The notes under the pieces: model-generated
What the model saw: only the letters and a program-made list of their open reading frames with translations
The model's database searches: none
What the model was told of the DNA's origin: nothing
In this document: positions 52,656 through 63,955 of the stretch, piece after piece
How the letters are laid out: every line of letters starts with the position of its first letter
How positions within the stretch are numbered: the stretch's first letter is position 1
Program-made: the position numbers and the translations under genes
Source of the DNA: Marinobacter sediminum
Lineage (GTDB): Bacteria > Pseudomonadota > Gammaproteobacteria > Pseudomonadales > Oleiphilaceae
Reading direction: 5' to 3'
NCBI RefSeq assembly: GCF_023657445.1
Contig: NZ_JAGTWY010000001.1
Location: 1,922,001 to 1,986,000, forward strand
Length of the DNA stretch: 64,000 nucleotides

Positions 52656-54554
52656 TCAGAATGAGTAGGAAACACTGGCACTCACAAAATCACGGTCAGT
52701 CAACTCGTTATACGGTTTGCCGCCGAAAAAGTTTGTATAACCGATGTCACCGGTAATCCTGTTCTGGTAAACCGCCTGAAGGGAGAGACCAATGGCCTTG
52801 CTACCTTCGTTGAACGCCCCACCCGGCTGCGGACTATAACCCTGGACATCGTGGCTCCAGGCAAGCTGAGGTTTCAGGTTTATGCCAGCCACAACGTTCG
52901 GATAATCCCAAACAAAGCGGGCACGGTAACCCCAGGAAAAGTCTGTGGTAAAGCCCTCGTTATTACAGTAGTTGACGTTGATGTTTCCGCCATTGGCACA
53001 GATATCAGCGCCTCCGAGACTGTCCAAGGGGATTGTCCCGATACCGAAGGTGCCGGAACGGCCGTAACGCGCCTCATCGTATTCCGGAAGATCGTGAATG
53101 TAGGTTGCACCAAATTCTGTAATGAACGACAGGCGGCTGGCACCCATCACCTGATCAAAGAACTTGATCAATGTGAACTGAGCCTGGGACACATTGAAAC
53201 GGTCGTACCCGGCAACGGGCTTTCCAGCCAGATTCGCACCGCCAGTTTCCTCAAGACGCTGGGCTTCCAGCTTACTCAGGATATCTCCCGCCGGACTACG
53301 CTGCTGCAGGCCGCCATAAATCAATTCAAAGGCATTCCACTGCAAAGGCACATTGTCCCGGAAGCTGTATTCCGCCCCCAGCGACCAGCCACCCGGCGTG
53401 GTTGTGTTGATACTGATACCGTAAAGGTTAATGTTCTCAGGGTACTCAATAAAGTAACTCGGGAATGCCGAATATGGCAGTGAAGGATCATTCACCTGCG
53501 TCGCATCCGGGCTTGACGGGTTATTTACCAGACCACTGACGTATGGCAGGCGGCTGTTATACTTGATGTAATAAAAGCCGAGCTCTGAATCGTTGAGCTC
53601 TGGAACATACCAACGCAACGCTACACCGAACTGATCTTTGGAATCAGCCTCTTTGTCGCCGATTCTGGGAGCGATAAATCCCTGGGCGTAAGCCTGGGAA
53701 TCGGGGAGCTGCCCTGCGAGTAGAACCGGGCCACATCCATCAGCGGCAAAGTCATTGGTTGAGAAAAACGTACCGCAATCGTCCGGACGAACGGGTTCCC
53801 AATCGGCCTGAACGAAGGTTTCGACCGTGACGTTCTCTGTGATGCCCGCTGACATGTAGAACATTTCCACCGGCAGCAAGGCGTCTTTCAGTTCTGAACC
53901 GGGAGCGCGGAATGCCGGAACGTCGACCGGGTTGATAACGTTGATGCCACCCTGAATGAACGTACTTTCACCCCAGCTCAACACCTGCTTACCATACCGG
54001 AGACTTACCGGGACATTGCCGAAGTACCAATCGGAAAACACATACGCATCAAGAATTTCGCCGCCGGAGGCATTACCTTTTGCCTCATCGTTCAGCTCAC
54101 GCTGCTGTCCTACGTAATCGACCGCCCTGTCCCCGTCCTTGAGTTCGAAGTCGTACCAGTAACGGCCACGAAGCAGACCACCAACGCGGGTGAGATATGA
54201 ACTGTCGACGTTGTAGTTCAGGAACAGCTCACTGTTGCCTTTGACGATCTTCGAGTAGACGTCATTCTTGGCAAAGTTGAGGTTGCCATCATCGTAGTTG
54301 TTTGTGGAGGAACCGATGTTTTCGAGTGTGCCACCCGGAGCATACTCGGGCCCCAGATTGCCCTGGGCAATTAACCGCTTGTCGCGGTCTGAGACACGCC
54401 AACCGATACCGGCGGACAACGTGGTGTTAAATTGGGCTTCTACATCCCCCATATAAAACGAATAGGCGGCTGCCTGACCAGACATCCCGGCGGCAACTGC
54501 CATAACTAGCGGCAATTTGGTCCAACGCTGCCATTGATGTGTTTTTCTTGTCAT
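52656..54554 (-). CDS. DUF1302 outer-membrane channel-like protein
   Basis: A 632-residue protein with a signal peptide ending SGQAAA^YSF and a beta-barrel body (short aromatic-ended strands, final YSF). It fits the DUF1302 family of FadL-like long barrels. The ATG at 54554 was chosen because the signal peptide follows it and GGAG lies 10 nt upstream; a GTG at 54608 adds 18 polar residues. In other bacteria DUF1302 and DUF1329 genes are found in steroid and fatty-substrate degradation loci. The thiolase gene upstream supports a link to lipid breakdown, though this is circumstantial. Confidence 0.86.
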   Translation of the reverse strand: MTRKTHQWQRWTKLPLVMAVAAGMSGQAAAYSFYMGDVEAQFNTTLSAGIGWRVSDRDKRLIAQGNLGPEYAPGGTLENIGSSTNNYDDGNLNFAKNDVYSKIVKGNSELFLNYNVDSSYLTRVGGLLRGRYWYDFELKDGDRAVDYVGQQRELNDEAKGNASGGEILDAYVFSDWYFGNVPVSLRYGKQVLSWGESTFIQGGINVINPVDVPAFRAPGSELKDALLPVEMFYMSAGITENVTVETFVQADWEPVRPDDCGTFFSTNDFAADGCGPVLLAGQLPDSQAYAQGFIAPRIGDKEADSKDQFGVALRWYVPELNDSELGFYYIKYNSRLPYVSGLVNNPSSPDATQVNDPSLPYSAFPSYFIEYPENINLYGISINTTTPGGWSLGAEYSFRDNVPLQWNAFELIYGGLQQRSPAGDILSKLEAQRLEETGGANLAGKPVAGYDRFNVSQAQFTLIKFFDQVMGASRLSFITEFGATYIHDLPEYDEARYGRSGTFGIGTIPLDSLGGADICANGGNINVNYCNNEGFTTDFSWGYRARFVWDYPNVVAGINLKPQLAWSHDVQGYSPQPGGAFNEGSKAIGLSLQAVYQNRITGDIGYTNFFGGKPYNELTDRDFVSASVSYSF

Positions 54555-54850
54555 TGGAAGGCTACTCCATTGTTGTTCTGAGTCGCTGCTCTGATTATTG
54601 GTGTTCACGATGTATTGGAGGCTTCGTGCACAGTGCTCGTGATGTACGCACTATAGCTAACGCTGTCGAACGCTTTGATCAGTCAAAAGTATGATTTTGC
54701 TCTCACTCCCCATTTACCGCCGGGTTTCGTCGCACAGAATCACTATAGACAACAAATTTGGATGCAACCACTTTGGTTTTGGTGGTTTTTTTGAGGTCGG
54801 CCTGGCTCGCAGATCGCAACTTTAGAGGAAGCACCGAGGAGCAATATCGT
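54555..54850. other. Gap upstream of the DUF1302 gene
   Basis: This part of the gap between the thiolase and DUF1302 genes holds no ORF. A TATAGT at 54650-54655 (- strand) is a possible -10 without a matching -35, which would fit an activator-dependent promoter. Beyond it lies the degenerate repeat copy at 54851-54916. Confidence 0.35.
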
Positions 54851-54916
54851 CGTCCGGGACCCACTACGAACACATCCCTGTGCGCTTGGATCCCAACAAC
54901 TATGGCAACAGGCCGG
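54851..54916. repeat. Degenerate copy of the GGA-hairpin repeat element
   Basis: On the - strand the core reads as in the copies at 58780-61640: CCAAGCGCACAGGGATGTG, then TCGTAGTGG and a GGTCCCGGAC arm fragment. The first GGCC hairpin is eroded and the long arms no longer pair. It lies 12 bp after the thiolase stop, in the GGA-sense orientation for that gene. Confidence 0.65.
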
Positions 54917-54928
54917 CCTGCGGCAGAC

Positions 54929-56113
54929 TCACAGCATCTCAATTGCCATAGCCGTGGCTTCACCACCGCCAATGCACAGAGCCGCGATGCCTTTTTTCTT
55001 ACCGTAACGCTGAAGCGCATACATCAGAGTAACCAGCAAGCGAGAGCCTGTAGAGCCGACAGGGTGGCCCTGGGCACACGCGCCACCGTGGATGTTTACT
55101 TTTTCAGGATCCAGGCCGAGCTCACGGATTGGCATCATGGCAACCATGGCGAAGGCTTCGTTGATTTCGAAAAGGTCAACGTCTTCCTTGCTCCAGCCGG
55201 TTTTCCCGAACAGGGTTTCAATCGCGCCTACCGGAGCACAAGTGAACTCTGACGGGTGCTGGGATTGGGCACTGTGGCCGACAACCCGCGCCAGGGGCTT
55301 GAGACCCCGCTTCTCGGCTTCTGACTCGCGCATCAGGACCAGTGCAGAAGCACCGTCGGAGATGGACGATGCATTGGCAGCGGTTACGGTGCCGTCCTTG
55401 CTGAAAGCCGGGCGCAAACCGCGGATTTTTTCCAGGTTGGCATTGAGCGGCTGCTCGTCATCCTCGACGACAACCTCACCCTTCCGGTTTTTCACGGTTA
55501 CCGGAATGATCTCATCTTTCAACAGGCCTTCCTGAATAGCACGCTGGGCGCGCTTCAGTGAGCTGATGGCGTAATCATCCATCTCTTCGCGGGTATAGCC
55601 TTTTTTGTCAGCCATTTCCTGGGCAAACGCACCCATCAGGCGACCGGTTTCCGCATCTTCCAGCCCGTCCAGAAACATATGGTCCTGAGCTGCGTCACCA
55701 GGCCCCATGCGATAGCCTTTACGGGCATTAAGCAACAGGTAGGGCGCGTTGGACATGCTTTCCATACCACCAGCGATCATGATGTCGTTGCTACCGGCCT
55801 TGATCAGATCGTGGGCAAACATGGCGGCTTTCATGCCGGAACCACAAAGCTTGTTGATGGTGGTTGCGCCCGTGCTGTCTGGCAAACCGGCTTTGCGCAT
55901 GGCCTGACGAGCCGGCCCCTGTTTCAGCCCGGCAGGCAGAACGTTGCCCATGATGACTTCCTGAATATCGTCCGATTTCAGTCCCGCACGTTTTACCGCC
56001 TCGGCGATGGTAATGGCGCCGAGCTCAGGTGCAGCAACACCCGCCAGGCTGCCCTGGAATCCGCCCATCGGAGTGCGGACACCGCTGACAATCACTACAT
56101 TATCGTTGCTCAT
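54929..56113 (-). CDS. Acetyl-CoA C-acyltransferase (thiolase)
   Basis: The 394-residue protein has the thiolase active-site set: nucleophile Cys90 in INKLCGSGMKAA, a late GGACAQGHPVGSTGSR His near 350 and a final CIGGGEATAMA Cys near 380. It makes or breaks acetoacetyl-CoA or acyl-CoA; degradative or synthetic use cannot be told from sequence. Start: ATG at 56113; the longer in-frame form was rejected since GAGAG lies just before this ATG. It is followed by the degenerate repeat and then DUF1302. Confidence 0.94.
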   Translation of the reverse strand: MSNDNVVIVSGVRTPMGGFQGSLAGVAAPELGAITIAEAVKRAGLKSDDIQEVIMGNVLPAGLKQGPARQAMRKAGLPDSTGATTINKLCGSGMKAAMFAHDLIKAGSNDIMIAGGMESMSNAPYLLLNARKGYRMGPGDAAQDHMFLDGLEDAETGRLMGAFAQEMADKKGYTREEMDDYAISSLKRAQRAIQEGLLKDEIIPVTVKNRKGEVVVEDDEQPLNANLEKIRGLRPAFSKDGTVTAANASSISDGASALVLMRESEAEKRGLKPLARVVGHSAQSQHPSEFTCAPVGAIETLFGKTGWSKEDVDLFEINEAFAMVAMMPIRELGLDPEKVNIHGGACAQGHPVGSTGSRLLVTLMYALQRYGKKKGIAALCIGGGEATAMAIEML

Positions 56114-56202
56114 AGAGGACTCTCTCTCTGTCATTTTCGTTCGAACGGCTTACTGGCGTCTCCCGCTTTGCGATCCTGTGCCTCTGAACTCTTATGTTTT
56201 TA

Positions 56203-57336
56203 TCAGGGCTTATGCGCTGCCTCGAGATATTCCTGGGACTGCATTTCCAGCAGACGGGACTCGGTGCGCTCAAACTCAAAGCTCAAGCGGCCTCCGGAGT
56301 AGAGCTCCGTAATCGGGGCCGCTGCTGAGATTATGACTTTGACATTGCGATCGTAGAATTCGTCAATCATGTTGATGAAGCGGCGGGACTGGTCTTGTCT
56401 GTCGCCTCCCAGGACGGGCACGTTACTGATAATGACGGCATGGAACTGGCGCGCCAGTTCGATGTAATCGTTCTGGCTCCGCGGCCCATCACAGACGTCT
56501 TTGAAATCAAACCACACGACATCGTCCGCGTGAGCCTGAGCGGGAATTTTCCGGCCATTGATCTCCATGGACTGACTGTGCTTTGCCGCTTCCACCGCAA
56601 GGGCGTCAAAGCTTTTCTGCAAACTGATATCGGCGGCATCATCCAACGGTGAGTGGAAGAGCTCTGCCTGTTCCAGCGTTCTCAGACGATAGTCGACGCC
56701 ACCATCCACATTGACGACATCGGTGTGTTTTTTTACCAGGGCGATCGCTGGCAGGAAGCGCGCGCGCTGGAGCCCATCCTTGTAAAGACCATCCGGAACA
56801 ATATTAGAGGTACAGACCAGTGTGACGCCGCGGCTGAACAATCCATCCATGAGGGTTGCGAGGATCATGGCATCACCGATGTCTGATACAAAAAACTCAT
56901 CAAAGCAGATGACTCGCGTTTCGTCGGCAAACTTTTTGGAAACCAGTTCCAGCGGGTTTTTCTCACCCTTGAGCGCCCTGAGCTCATTGTGTACGCGCTG
57001 CATGAAACGGTGAAAGTGAACCCGCATTTTCCGATCGAACGGCAGTGATTCGTAAAACGTGTCCATAAGATAGGTTTTGCCACGGCCGACACCACCCCAG
57101 AAATAAAGGCCCTTGACCGGTTCCTCCTTGCCTTTTTTCAGTTTGAGCCGCAGTTTGACCATCGCCTTGTCACGATCGCTTTCCGCTTCCACCAGTTTGT
57201 CGTACAGTGACTGGAGGCGTAAGACTGCATCTTCCTGGGCCGGGTCCTTTTCGAAGTCCGGGCGTTCAAGATCCTGCTGGTAACGTTCCAATGGGGTCAG
57301 GCGCGCACTTTTTTCTGAGGACATGGCAACAGTCAT
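56203..57336 (-). CDS. zapE: ZapE (AFG1-like) cell-division ATPase
   Basis: ZapE is a cytoplasmic ATPase that binds FtsZ bundles late in division under stress. The 377-residue protein has Walker A GGVGRGKTYLMDTF, Walker B VICFDEFFVSD and a conserved RFINMIDEFYDRNVKVI segment, with the usual AFG1 length. It lies 90 bp downstream of the divergent-free thiolase start; upstream is a 193-bp gap shared with zapG, on the opposite strand. Confidence 0.94.
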   Translation of the reverse strand: MTVAMSSEKSARLTPLERYQQDLERPDFEKDPAQEDAVLRLQSLYDKLVEAESDRDKAMVKLRLKLKKGKEEPVKGLYFWGGVGRGKTYLMDTFYESLPFDRKMRVHFHRFMQRVHNELRALKGEKNPLELVSKKFADETRVICFDEFFVSDIGDAMILATLMDGLFSRGVTLVCTSNIVPDGLYKDGLQRARFLPAIALVKKHTDVVNVDGGVDYRLRTLEQAELFHSPLDDAADISLQKSFDALAVEAAKHSQSMEINGRKIPAQAHADDVVWFDFKDVCDGPRSQNDYIELARQFHAVIISNVPVLGGDRQDQSRRFINMIDEFYDRNVKVIISAAAPITELYSGGRLSFEFERTESRLLEMQSQEYLEAAHKP

Positions 57337-57529
57337 TAAGGTATCCCTGGAAGTTGGTCAAAAAATTGGGCGCGTTATTGTCGCGCATTTCGAGTTTTTT
57401 CGCCACGTTGGCTGCTTTTGAAGCAATACGACGATTGGCGCAGGGCACAGGCATGGGCTGATGGAGCTTCGGGCGTTATACTCACCCTGAGGGCTTGGCT
57501 CAATTCAAGGCAAAAGGACGACACAGCAT

Positions 57530-57970
57530 ATGACAAACCTGATTCTGGCAGCGATTGCCGCATTAATTGTTGGCATTGTCATCGGGGTACTTGTTGGCCG
57601 ATCCGGGCAAGGATCCACGCTGAGACAGCGTCGGGCGGAACAGCAGGTTGAGGAACTGAGGAGCGAGTATATCCGCTACCAGGCCCAGGTGAACGAGCAT
57701 TTCATGGAATCTGCCCATTTACTTCGCCGCTTCAACGATGCCTATCGCGATGTAAACCAGCACATGGCGCGGGGCGCTAACCGCCTCTGCAATGATGAGG
57801 AGTGGATGGAAGAGCTGGCGCAGGAAACGTCCAGGAAGCGCCTGGAAGAAGTCAGCGAGGATGGCGTGGAGCCACCGAGGGATTATGCGCCCAAGACCGA
57901 CCCGAAAGCTTCAGGGACTCTGGCTGAAGATTTTGGCCTCAAGAAGGGTGAGAAGCCTCAGCAAGCCTGA
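57530..57970 (+). CDS. zapG: ZapG (YhcB, DUF1043) envelope/division protein
   Basis: The 146-residue protein has one N-terminal membrane anchor (about 3-23, ILAAIAALIVGIVIGVLVG), then a coiled-coil cytoplasmic region with the signature VNEHFMESAHLLRRF and a polar tail. YhcB/ZapG links envelope growth with division and is often beside ZapE or HisC-region genes, as here. It is divergent from zapE. A hairpin overlaps its stop. Confidence 0.92.
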   Translation: MTNLILAAIAALIVGIVIGVLVGRSGQGSTLRQRRAEQQVEELRSEYIRYQAQVNEHFMESAHLLRRFNDAYRDVNQHMARGANRLCNDEEWMEELAQETSRKRLEEVSEDGVEPPRDYAPKTDPKASGTLAEDFGLKKGEKPQQA

Positions 57971-57982
57971 GGCTCTCTTTCT
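57954..57982 (+). terminator. Terminator overlapping the zapG stop
   Basis: AGCCTCA and TGAGGCT form a 7-bp stem around a 7-nt loop, then CTCTTTCT. The stem contains the zapG stop codon. The convergent Nif3-like gene ends 12 bp further on. Confidence 0.6.
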
Positions 57983-57993
57983 GATCTCGGCTT

Positions 57994-58737
57994 TTATACC
58001 GGGTTATCACAATCGATGAAGATGTGCCTTACGCCAAACTTCTTTTCGAGCGCTGCCCCTAGCGCCTGAACCCCATACCGTTCAGTGGCATGGTGCCCTG
58101 CTGCGTAATAGTGGATGCCACATTCTCTGGCTGTATGGGTCGTCGGCTCTGAAATTTCGCCACTGATATAGGCATCCAGCCCTGCTTCCAGCGCTTTGTC
58201 GATAAACCCCTGAGCGGCACCGGTACACCACGCTACTGTTCTGATTTCCGACTTCCCCTCACCCACCTGGAGCGGTTCTCTGTGCAATTTCCTTGAGAGG
58301 TGCAGGTTGAATGTTTCCGGAGTCATGGCCTCTTCAAGATCGCCTTGCCAGACAAGTCCGTCCAAAGGCCGCGGATTTTTGATTTCCAGAACGTCGGCGA
58401 GCTGGCGGTTGTTACCGTACTCAGGGTGATCATCCAGTGGCAGGTGGTATGCAACCAGGTTGATGTCGTGCTCCAACAACTGTTTCAGGCGTTCGCGTTT
58501 CATACCCTGAATTCGCTGATCCTCACCTTTCCAGAAGTAGCCGTGGTGAACCAGGATCATATCGGCGTTCGCGTCGATGGCTGCTTCTATCAACGCCCTT
58601 GAAGCTGTTACACCCGATACGATAGTTTCAATCTCGGCTTTCCCTTCAACCTGGAGGCCATTCGGACAGTAATCCTGAAAGTTTTCCGGCTGGAGCCATT
58701 CGGTAATCTTGCTAATGATATCTTGTCGGTTTGCCAT
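57994..58737 (-). CDS. Nif3-like dinuclear metal centre protein (YbgI)
   Basis: The 247-residue protein is a YbgI/Nif3-family hexamer whose pore holds a two-metal site. Motifs are NFQDYCPNGLQVEG near the start, MILVHHGYFWKG, and GHHATERYGVQAL near the end. The exact reaction is unknown; a GTP-cyclohydrolase-like role has been suggested for the family. It is the last gene of the leftward his-side group and follows a repeat element. Confidence 0.92.
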   Translation of the reverse strand: MANRQDIISKITEWLQPENFQDYCPNGLQVEGKAEIETIVSGVTASRALIEAAIDANADMILVHHGYFWKGEDQRIQGMKRERLKQLLEHDINLVAYHLPLDDHPEYGNNRQLADVLEIKNPRPLDGLVWQGDLEEAMTPETFNLHLSRKLHREPLQVGEGKSEIRTVAWCTGAAQGFIDKALEAGLDAYISGEISEPTTHTARECGIHYYAAGHHATERYGVQALGAALEKKFGVRHIFIDCDNPV

Positions 58738-58779
58738 AGCTCCTCTCCTTACTGGCCGCTACTCACAGATTCGGTGAGC

Positions 58780-58882
58780 GGGGCAGGACGCACCTTTCGG
58801 GAATGTCGGAGGCCAAGGATGGCCGGAGTCAAGCGCACATGGATGTGCTCGTAGCGGTTCCCGGAAGGTGCGTCCTGCCCTG
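58780..58882. repeat. GGA-hairpin inverted-repeat element, copy A
   Basis: Arms 58780-58803 and 58858-58882 are inverted repeats of about 24 bp with one mismatch (GGGCAGGACGCACC on the left). Between them is a core of about 54 bp with two small hairpins: GGCCAAGGATGGCC and GCACATGGATGTGC, each with GGA in or near the loop. The GGA strand is +, antisense to hisC and nif3. It fills the gap between them. Confidence 0.88.
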
Positions 58883-58903
58883 CTCTTGCACAAAGCCAAG
58901 AGG

Positions 58904-59956
58904 TTACAAAGCCTGAAGCCCTTTGATCAATGCATTGTTCTGCTCAGGCGTGCCAATGGTGATGCGCAAAAAATCGCTGATTCTGGGTTTGTTGAAATGC
59001 CGGACGATAATGCCCTGCTCTCGCAGGCCTTTGGCAAGTGTTTCGCCAGGCTGTTCCTTGTGGCGAGCGAAGATGAAATTTGCCCTGGATGGCAACACCT
59101 CGAAACCCAGGCCTTCCAGCGCTTCAGCTACTCGCTCCCGCTCGCTGATTACGCCATCACAGGACTTCCGGAACCAGGCTTCGTCTTCGTACGCAGCTTT
59201 GGCACCCGCCAAAGCCAGCCTGTCGAGCGGGTAACTGTTGAAGCTGTTTTTGACCCGGTTCAGCGCCTCAATCAGGTCCGGGTGACCTGCCGCAAATCCT
59301 ACACGCAGGCCCGCCAGTGAGCGCGCCTTGGACAGGGTTTGCGAAACCAGCAGATTCGGGTATTTATCCACCAGAGTGATCGCACTCTCGCCGCCAAAGT
59401 CGATATAAGCTTCATCGACCACCACGACACGATCCGGGTTGGCCTTCAGGATCTCTTCAACACAGTCCAGGCCCAGGTAACGACCGGTAGGCGCATTGGG
59501 ATTTGGGAAAATCACGCCGCCGTTGGGTTGTTTGTAGTCTTCCGGATTGATTTCGAAGCTGTCTGTGAGAGGTACTCTTTTGCCTTCAATGTTATAGAGG
59601 CCACAGTACACCGGGTAGAAGCTGTAGGTGACGTCCGGAAACAGAATGGGCTCACCGTGCTGGAACAGTCCATAGAATATGTGTGCGAGGACTTCATCGG
59701 AGCCGTTCCCGAGGAAAACCTGCCCGGGTTTGAGGCTGTGGTAGTCCGCGATGGTCTGGCGCAGGCTTTCGCCCTCGGGGTCCGGGTAGAGGCGAAGGTT
59801 GTCGTTCAGTTCGGCCTGGATAGCCTCGATAACCTTCGGGGAAGGGCCAAACGGATTCTCGTTGGTGTTCAGTTTGACCAGGTTGGCCATTTTGGGCTGT
59901 TCACCTGGTACATAGGGGACCAGGTCGTTTACCAGCGGGCTCCAAAACTTGCTCAT
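58904..59956 (-). CDS. hisC: Histidinol-phosphate aminotransferase
   Basis: HisC is the PLP enzyme of the seventh step of histidine synthesis. From the ATG at 59956 the protein has 350 residues; the longer in-frame form reaches into the repeat element and was rejected, as GGAG lies 9 nt before this ATG. Motifs: [11 protein letters not shown] (about 26-36), [17 protein letters not shown], and the PLP-Lys region [14 protein letters not shown]. Length and layout are standard. Confidence 0.95.
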   Translation of the reverse strand: MSKFWSPLVNDLVPYVPGEQPKMANLVKLNTNENPFGPSPKVIEAIQAELNDNLRLYPDPEGESLRQTIADYHSLKPGQVFLGNGSDEVLAHIFYGLFQHGEPILFPDVTYSFYPVYCGLYNIEGKRVPLTDSFEINPEDYKQPNGGVIFPNPNAPTGRYLGLDCVEEILKANPDRVVVVDEAYIDFGGESAITLVDKYPNLLVSQTLSKARSLAGLRVGFAAGHPDLIEALNRVKNSFNSYPLDRLALAGAKAAYEDEAWFRKSCDGVISERERVAEALEGLGFEVLPSRANFIFARHKEQPGETLAKGLREQGIIVRHFNKPRISDFLRITIGTPEQNNALIKGLQAL

Positions 59957-59979
59957 CTTATTGCACTCCATTTCGTGCA

Positions 59980-60098
59980 GACGGGCGGCGGACAAGACGT
60001 GTTCCCGGGAACCACTGCAAGCACATCCCTGTGCGCTTGGCTCCGGCCATCCATGGCCTCCGACATTCCCGGGAACACGCCTTTGTCCACCGCCCTGC
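59980..60098. repeat. GGA-hairpin inverted-repeat element, copy B
   Basis: Arms 59980-60011 and 60066-60098 pair over about 30 bp (for example GTGTTCCCGGGAA). The core is the same as in copy A but on the - strand: GGCCATGGATGGCC, then GCACAGGGATGTGC, the latter a match to the CsrA SELEX motif ACARGGAUGU. Here the GGA strand is the his transcript itself. It lies between hisD and hisC. Confidence 0.9.
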
Positions 60099-60166
60099 AT
60101 ACGGTGGTGATAGCTTCTTACGGCGCTACCTGCAAACTAGCCAGCTGCCGCAGCAACCAATACGGA

Positions 60167-61474
60167 TCAGTCTTTAATTCGATACTCGGCGGAACGGGCG
60201 TGGGCTGTGAGCCCTTCCCCTCTCGCCAGCACAGACGCAACACGACCCATACGATCAGCACCCGCCGCACTGAAACCAATGAGGGAAGACCGCTTCTGGA
60301 AGTCATATACGCCCAGAGGAGAAGAGAACCGCGCTGTGCCGCTGGTCGGCAAAACGTGGTTCGGGCCGGCGCAGTAGTCGCCAAGGGCCTCTGCGGTGTA
60401 GCGCCCCATAAAGATGGCGCCGGCGTGGCGGATTTCCTCAACCAATGATTCGGCGTTTTCCACCGAAAGCTCCAGGTGCTCGGGAGCAATGCGATTGGAT
60501 ACCCTGGCCGCTTCACTGAGATCCGCCACCTGAATCATTGCCGCTCGACTGCCCATGGACTCGGCGATGATTTCGGAACGTTCCATGGTCGGCAGCAATC
60601 TATTAATACTTGCTTCGACGGCATCCAGGAATTCCGCGTCCGGGCTAATCAGGATCGACTGGGCCTGTTCGTCGTGCTCAGCCTGCGAGAAAAGATCCAT
60701 GGCGATCCAGTCCGGGTCAGTCTTGCCATCACAGATCACGAGGATTTCGGACGGTCCGGCGATCATATCGATACCAACGGTGCCAAACACTTCCCTCTTC
60801 GCGGTCGCCACAAAGATATTGCCGGGGCCAACGATCTTGTCGACGGCCGGGATCGTTTCTGTGCCATAAGCCAGCGCGCCAACCGCTTGGGCTCCACCCA
60901 CGGTAAACACACGATCGACGCCAGCAATAGCGGCGGCTGCCAGCACCATGTCGTTCACCACACCGTCGGGCGTGGGAACAACCATGACCACTTCGCTGAC
61001 ACCGGCAACCTTTGCCGGAATCGCGTTCATCAGTACAGACGACGGATACGCAGCCTTGCCGCCAGGAACATAGAGGCCCGCACGATCCAGCGGCGTCACC
61101 TTCTGTCCGAGTACCGTGCCGTCTTCATCCTCATACTGCCAGGATTTCTGATTCTGGCGCTCGTGATAGCCCCGGATGCGATCGGCCGCCTTTTCAAGGG
61201 CGATACGCTGGTCTTGAGGAATAGCATCCAGAGCCTTGTGCAACCGATTCTGGTCCATTTCAAGCTCGGCAACACTGCCAACCTTGAGACGATCGAATTT
61301 CTCGGTGAACTCGAGCACCGCAGCATCTCCGCGGGTCTTCACCTGATGCAGGATATGACGAACCGACTCATTCACCTGATGATCAACACTGTCGTCCCAG
61401 GCCAGAAGCTTGGCCAGCGAACTGTCAAAGTCACTTTGGGAGGCGTTTAATCGTGTGATACTGATATCGGTCAT
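60167..61474 (-). CDS. hisD: Histidinol dehydrogenase
   Basis: HisD makes histidine from histidinol in two NAD-dependent steps with zinc. The 435-residue protein has the Rossmann halves and the catalytic region [21 protein letters not shown] and a C-terminal [28 protein letters not shown] segment with the zinc-binding His and Asp. Length is normal. It lies between two repeat elements. Confidence 0.96.
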   Translation of the reverse strand: MTDISITRLNASQSDFDSSLAKLLAWDDSVDHQVNESVRHILHQVKTRGDAAVLEFTEKFDRLKVGSVAELEMDQNRLHKALDAIPQDQRIALEKAADRIRGYHERQNQKSWQYEDEDGTVLGQKVTPLDRAGLYVPGGKAAYPSSVLMNAIPAKVAGVSEVVMVVPTPDGVVNDMVLAAAAIAGVDRVFTVGGAQAVGALAYGTETIPAVDKIVGPGNIFVATAKREVFGTVGIDMIAGPSEILVICDGKTDPDWIAMDLFSQAEHDEQAQSILISPDAEFLDAVEASINRLLPTMERSEIIAESMGSRAAMIQVADLSEAARVSNRIAPEHLELSVENAESLVEEIRHAGAIFMGRYTAEALGDYCAGPNHVLPTSGTARFSSPLGVYDFQKRSSLIGFSAAGADRMGRVASVLARGEGLTAHARSAEYRIKD

Positions 61475-61535
61475 TTTTCAAACCCTGTCTGGGATTATTT
61501 ACTTGCTGCGGCCGGACGATTCAGAAGTTCTGGGA

Positions 61536-61640
61536 AATGCTCGGGCAAGACTTTCCAAAACTGTGCGGAGCCATGGTGGCGGAGCTCAAGCGCCACAAGG
61601 ACGTGCTTGAGCGGGTTTTGGGAAGTCTTGCCCGGGCACT
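61536..61640. repeat. GGA-hairpin inverted-repeat element, copy C
   Basis: Arms 61536-61561 and 61615-61640 pair over 26 bp (CGGGCAAGACTT...). The core on the + strand has GGAGCCATGGTGGCGGAGC and a partly eroded second hairpin CCACAAGGACGTG. It ends 2 bp from the hisG stop codon. The GGA strand is opposite to the his genes. Confidence 0.87.
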
Positions 61641-61642
61641 GC

Positions 61643-62290
61643 TTACTCCGCTACCCGGCGCTTTTCCACTGCAGCGGACATTTTCTCGATTATGGGGTTA
61701 ATTTTCTCGTGTTTCATCTTCATGGACGCACGATTCACCACCAAACGGCTGCTGATATGCTCAATTAACTCACGGGCTTCGAGACCGTTGGCTTTCAGCG
61801 TATTTCCGGTATCCACAATATCGACAATCTCATCCGCCAGGCCGAGAATCGGAGCCAACTCCATCGCACCATAGAGCTTGATAATGTCAGCCTGCCGCCC
61901 CTGGGCCGAATAGTAGCGGCGCGCCAGGTTGACGAATTTCGTGGCAACCTTGATACGACCCGGAGGAGGTGTCTGATCCTTAGGGCCTGCAGTCATCAGA
62001 CGGCAGCGGGAAATATTGAGATCCAGAGGCTCATAAAGCCCCTCGCCACCATGCTCCATCAGTACATCCTTGCCGGTAACTCCCAGATCCGCACCGCCAT
62101 ACTGAACATAGGTTGGCACGTCAGTGGCGCGAATGATGAGCACCCGCACATTGGGGTCCGTGGTGGGAAACACCAGCTTCCTGGATTTCTTGATATCGTC
62201 GACCAGCTCAATCCCGGCCTCAGCCAGCAACGGCAATGTTTCTTCGAGGATTCGTCCCTTCGACAATGCGATGGTGATGGAATCTGTCAT
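61643..62290 (-). CDS. hisG: ATP phosphoribosyltransferase, short form
   Basis: HisG starts histidine synthesis by joining ATP and PRPP. The 215-residue protein is the short form, which needs HisZ as a regulatory subunit; hisZ is not in this window. It begins [22 protein letters not shown] and has the signature [17 protein letters not shown] and a PRPP loop [16 protein letters not shown]. The ATG at 62290 has GGAAGGA upstream; the longer in-frame form was rejected. It lies 29 bp after murA. Confidence 0.95.
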   Translation of the reverse strand: MTDSITIALSKGRILEETLPLLAEAGIELVDDIKKSRKLVFPTTDPNVRVLIIRATDVPTYVQYGGADLGVTGKDVLMEHGGEGLYEPLDLNISRCRLMTAGPKDQTPPPGRIKVATKFVNLARRYYSAQGRQADIIKLYGAMELAPILGLADEIVDIVDTGNTLKANGLEARELIEHISSRLVVNRASMKMKHEKINPIIEKMSAAVEKRRVAE

Positions 62291-62319
62291 GCGTCCTTCC
62301 GGTTTCCCGTTTGTCTCTG

Positions 62320-63853
<1,534 letters not shown>

Positions 63854-63955
63854 AAAAAATCCTCGGGTGTTTTGAAATCAGGGCGAGATTGTAACCAATT
63901 CCGACGCCCGGGTCAGCTTTACCATCCCGTAACACGGATACCGGCAATCGTTTGA

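Noticed and set aside
54768..54796. AACCAC/GTGGTT hairpin followed by T residues, as a terminator
   Set aside because: The T run is on the + strand and no + strand gene ends there; the stem is only 6 bp with a long loop.
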